In this document: piece after piece, positions 5,149 through 5,736 of the stretch
How positions within the stretch are numbered: position 1 is the first letter of the stretch
Layout of the letters: the number at the start of each line of letters is the position of its first letter
Source of the DNA: an uncultured Moheibacter sp.
Lineage (GTDB): Bacteria > Bacteroidota > Bacteroidia > Flavobacteriales > Weeksellaceae
Reading direction: 5' to 3'
DNA: 5,736 bases
NCBI GenBank assembly: GCA_937875605.1
Contig: CALLXZ010000556.1
Coordinates: 1-5,736 of the forward strand
The notes under the pieces: generated by a model
Seen by the model: the letters and a program-made list of their open reading frames with translations, nothing else
Databases searched by the model: none
What the model was told of the DNA's origin: nothing
Made by a program: the position numbers and the translations under genes

Positions 5149-5736
5149 TTATGATTCGCAACTGCTGCAGGAAACCAAATTGGTTACCATTTCTTTCGAA
5201 ACGCTTTGGCTACGCTGATAATAAAGGGTTTTCACTCCTAATTTCCATGCTTCGATCATCAAATTATTTACATCTTTAATCGGTAATTCTGCCGGAATGT
5301 TCAAATTCAAACTCTGAGCCTGATCTACATATTTCTGACGGATAGCTGCTTGCTGGATAATTTCCAATTGACTGATTTCACGGAAGGTTCTGAAGACTGC
5401 TTTTTCATGATCGCTTAATCCTTCCAATTGCTGCACACTTCCTTGGTTCAACATGATGCTTCGCCAAGTATCTTCATTGTCCATTCCTTTTTCCTGAAGT
5501 AATTTTGCTAAGTATTTATTCTTACGCATAAAGTTTCCTTTCGACAAACCTGCTTTGTAATAATTAGAAGCAAATGGCTCAATTCCGGGAGAAGTCTGAC
5601 CTAAAATCGCAGAAGATGAAGTCGTCGGAGCAATCGCCAAAGTAGTCGTGTTTCTACGTCCGTATTCTCTTAATAATTCCGGCTCGCCGTAAATTCTTGC
5701 TAATTCTTGGGTTGCTTTATCTGCTCTATCCTGAAT
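5149..5736 (-). CDS. nrdA: Ribonucleoside-diphosphate reductase alpha subunit, C-terminal part (cut by window edge)
   Basis: The minus-strand frame is open to the right edge and gives the last 195 residues of the large subunit of class I ribonucleotide reductase, which reduces ribonucleoside diphosphates to deoxyribonucleotides in the cytoplasm. An apparent start at 5640 is only an internal Leu codon (TTG); the frame continues upstream with RNTTTLAIAPTTSSS. Family marks are APTTSSSAILGQ (residues 36-47 of the fragment, the phosphate-binding PTxS loop), SPGIEPFASN, QSLNLNI, the radical-transfer tyrosine pair in TLYYQRS (Tyr172, Tyr173), and a C-terminal CSSC (Cys190, Cys193). The latter fits the flexible redox tail that regenerates the active-site disulfide. 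The catalytic cysteines and N-terminal ATP cone lie outside the window. nrdB is a likely upstream partner but is not visible. A strong terminator follows the gene. Confidence 0.95.
   Translation of the reverse strand: MQDRADKATQELARIYGEPELLREYGRRNTTTLAIAPTTSSSAILGQTSPGIEPFASNYYKAGLSKGNFMRKNKYLAKLLQEKGMDNEDTWRSIMLNQGSVQQLEGLSDHEKAVFRTFREISQLEIIQQAAIRQKYVDQAQSLNLNIPAELPIKDVNNLMIEAWKLGVKTLYYQRSQSVSKEMVTNLVSCSSCES

Noticed and set aside
1..5736. CRISPR array, insertion sequence, toxin-antitoxin pair, tRNA or rRNA
   Set aside because: No spaced repeats, transposase motifs, small coupled gene pair of that type, or cloverleaf-like sequence was found on either strand.

Overview
This AT-rich window looks like ordinary chromosomal DNA from a member of the Bacteroidota, most likely the Flavobacteriia. 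The supporting signs are the protein families present (DUF4846, a PrcB-like lipoprotein, a stand-alone DUF1569/DinB-like protein), promoter-like sites of the TAnnTTTG type, few Shine-Dalgarno sequences, and the amino-acid style of the housekeeping proteins. The species cannot be fixed from the sequence. Every gene except one is on the minus strand. I see no RNA gene, insertion sequence, CRISPR array, phage gene, defence system or other clearly new system.

Left part (1-740). The N-terminal 56 codons of a Crp/Fnr-type regulator run off the left edge on the minus strand. A short divergent intergenic region follows, with a candidate plus-strand promoter, and then a DUF1569/DinB-like protein on the plus strand. 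That gene ends in a bidirectional hairpin terminator shared with the convergent acyl-CoA dehydrogenase.

Middle part (754-5025, all minus strand). In order of transcription the genes are a DUF4846 lipoprotein, a PrcB-like lipoprotein, a NifS/IscS-type cysteine desulfurase, a CvpA-family membrane protein, and a short-chain type acyl-CoA dehydrogenase. The first four are tightly spaced (53 and 24 nt gaps, then a one-base TGATG overlap) and could form one operon, with a possible internal promoter before the PrcB-like gene. The dehydrogenase is about 110 bp further on, has its own perfect -7 element, and carries a tandem direct repeat just upstream of that element. It is therefore probably a separate unit.

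Right part (5026-5736). A strong hairpin terminator closes the 3' end of a class I ribonucleotide reductase large-subunit gene (nrdA), which enters from the right edge on the minus strand. Between the terminator and the DUF4846 gene lies a candidate promoter for the lipoprotein operon.

Functionally the window mixes nucleotide reduction, sulfur mobilisation, fatty or branched acyl-CoA oxidation, and several poorly characterised envelope proteins. The items most worth a second look are the repeat in the dehydrogenase promoter, the TGATG coupling of desulfurase and CvpA, the DUF4846 lipoprotein with a possible NlpC/CHAP-like core, and the stand-alone protein resembling a PaaZ C-terminal extension.
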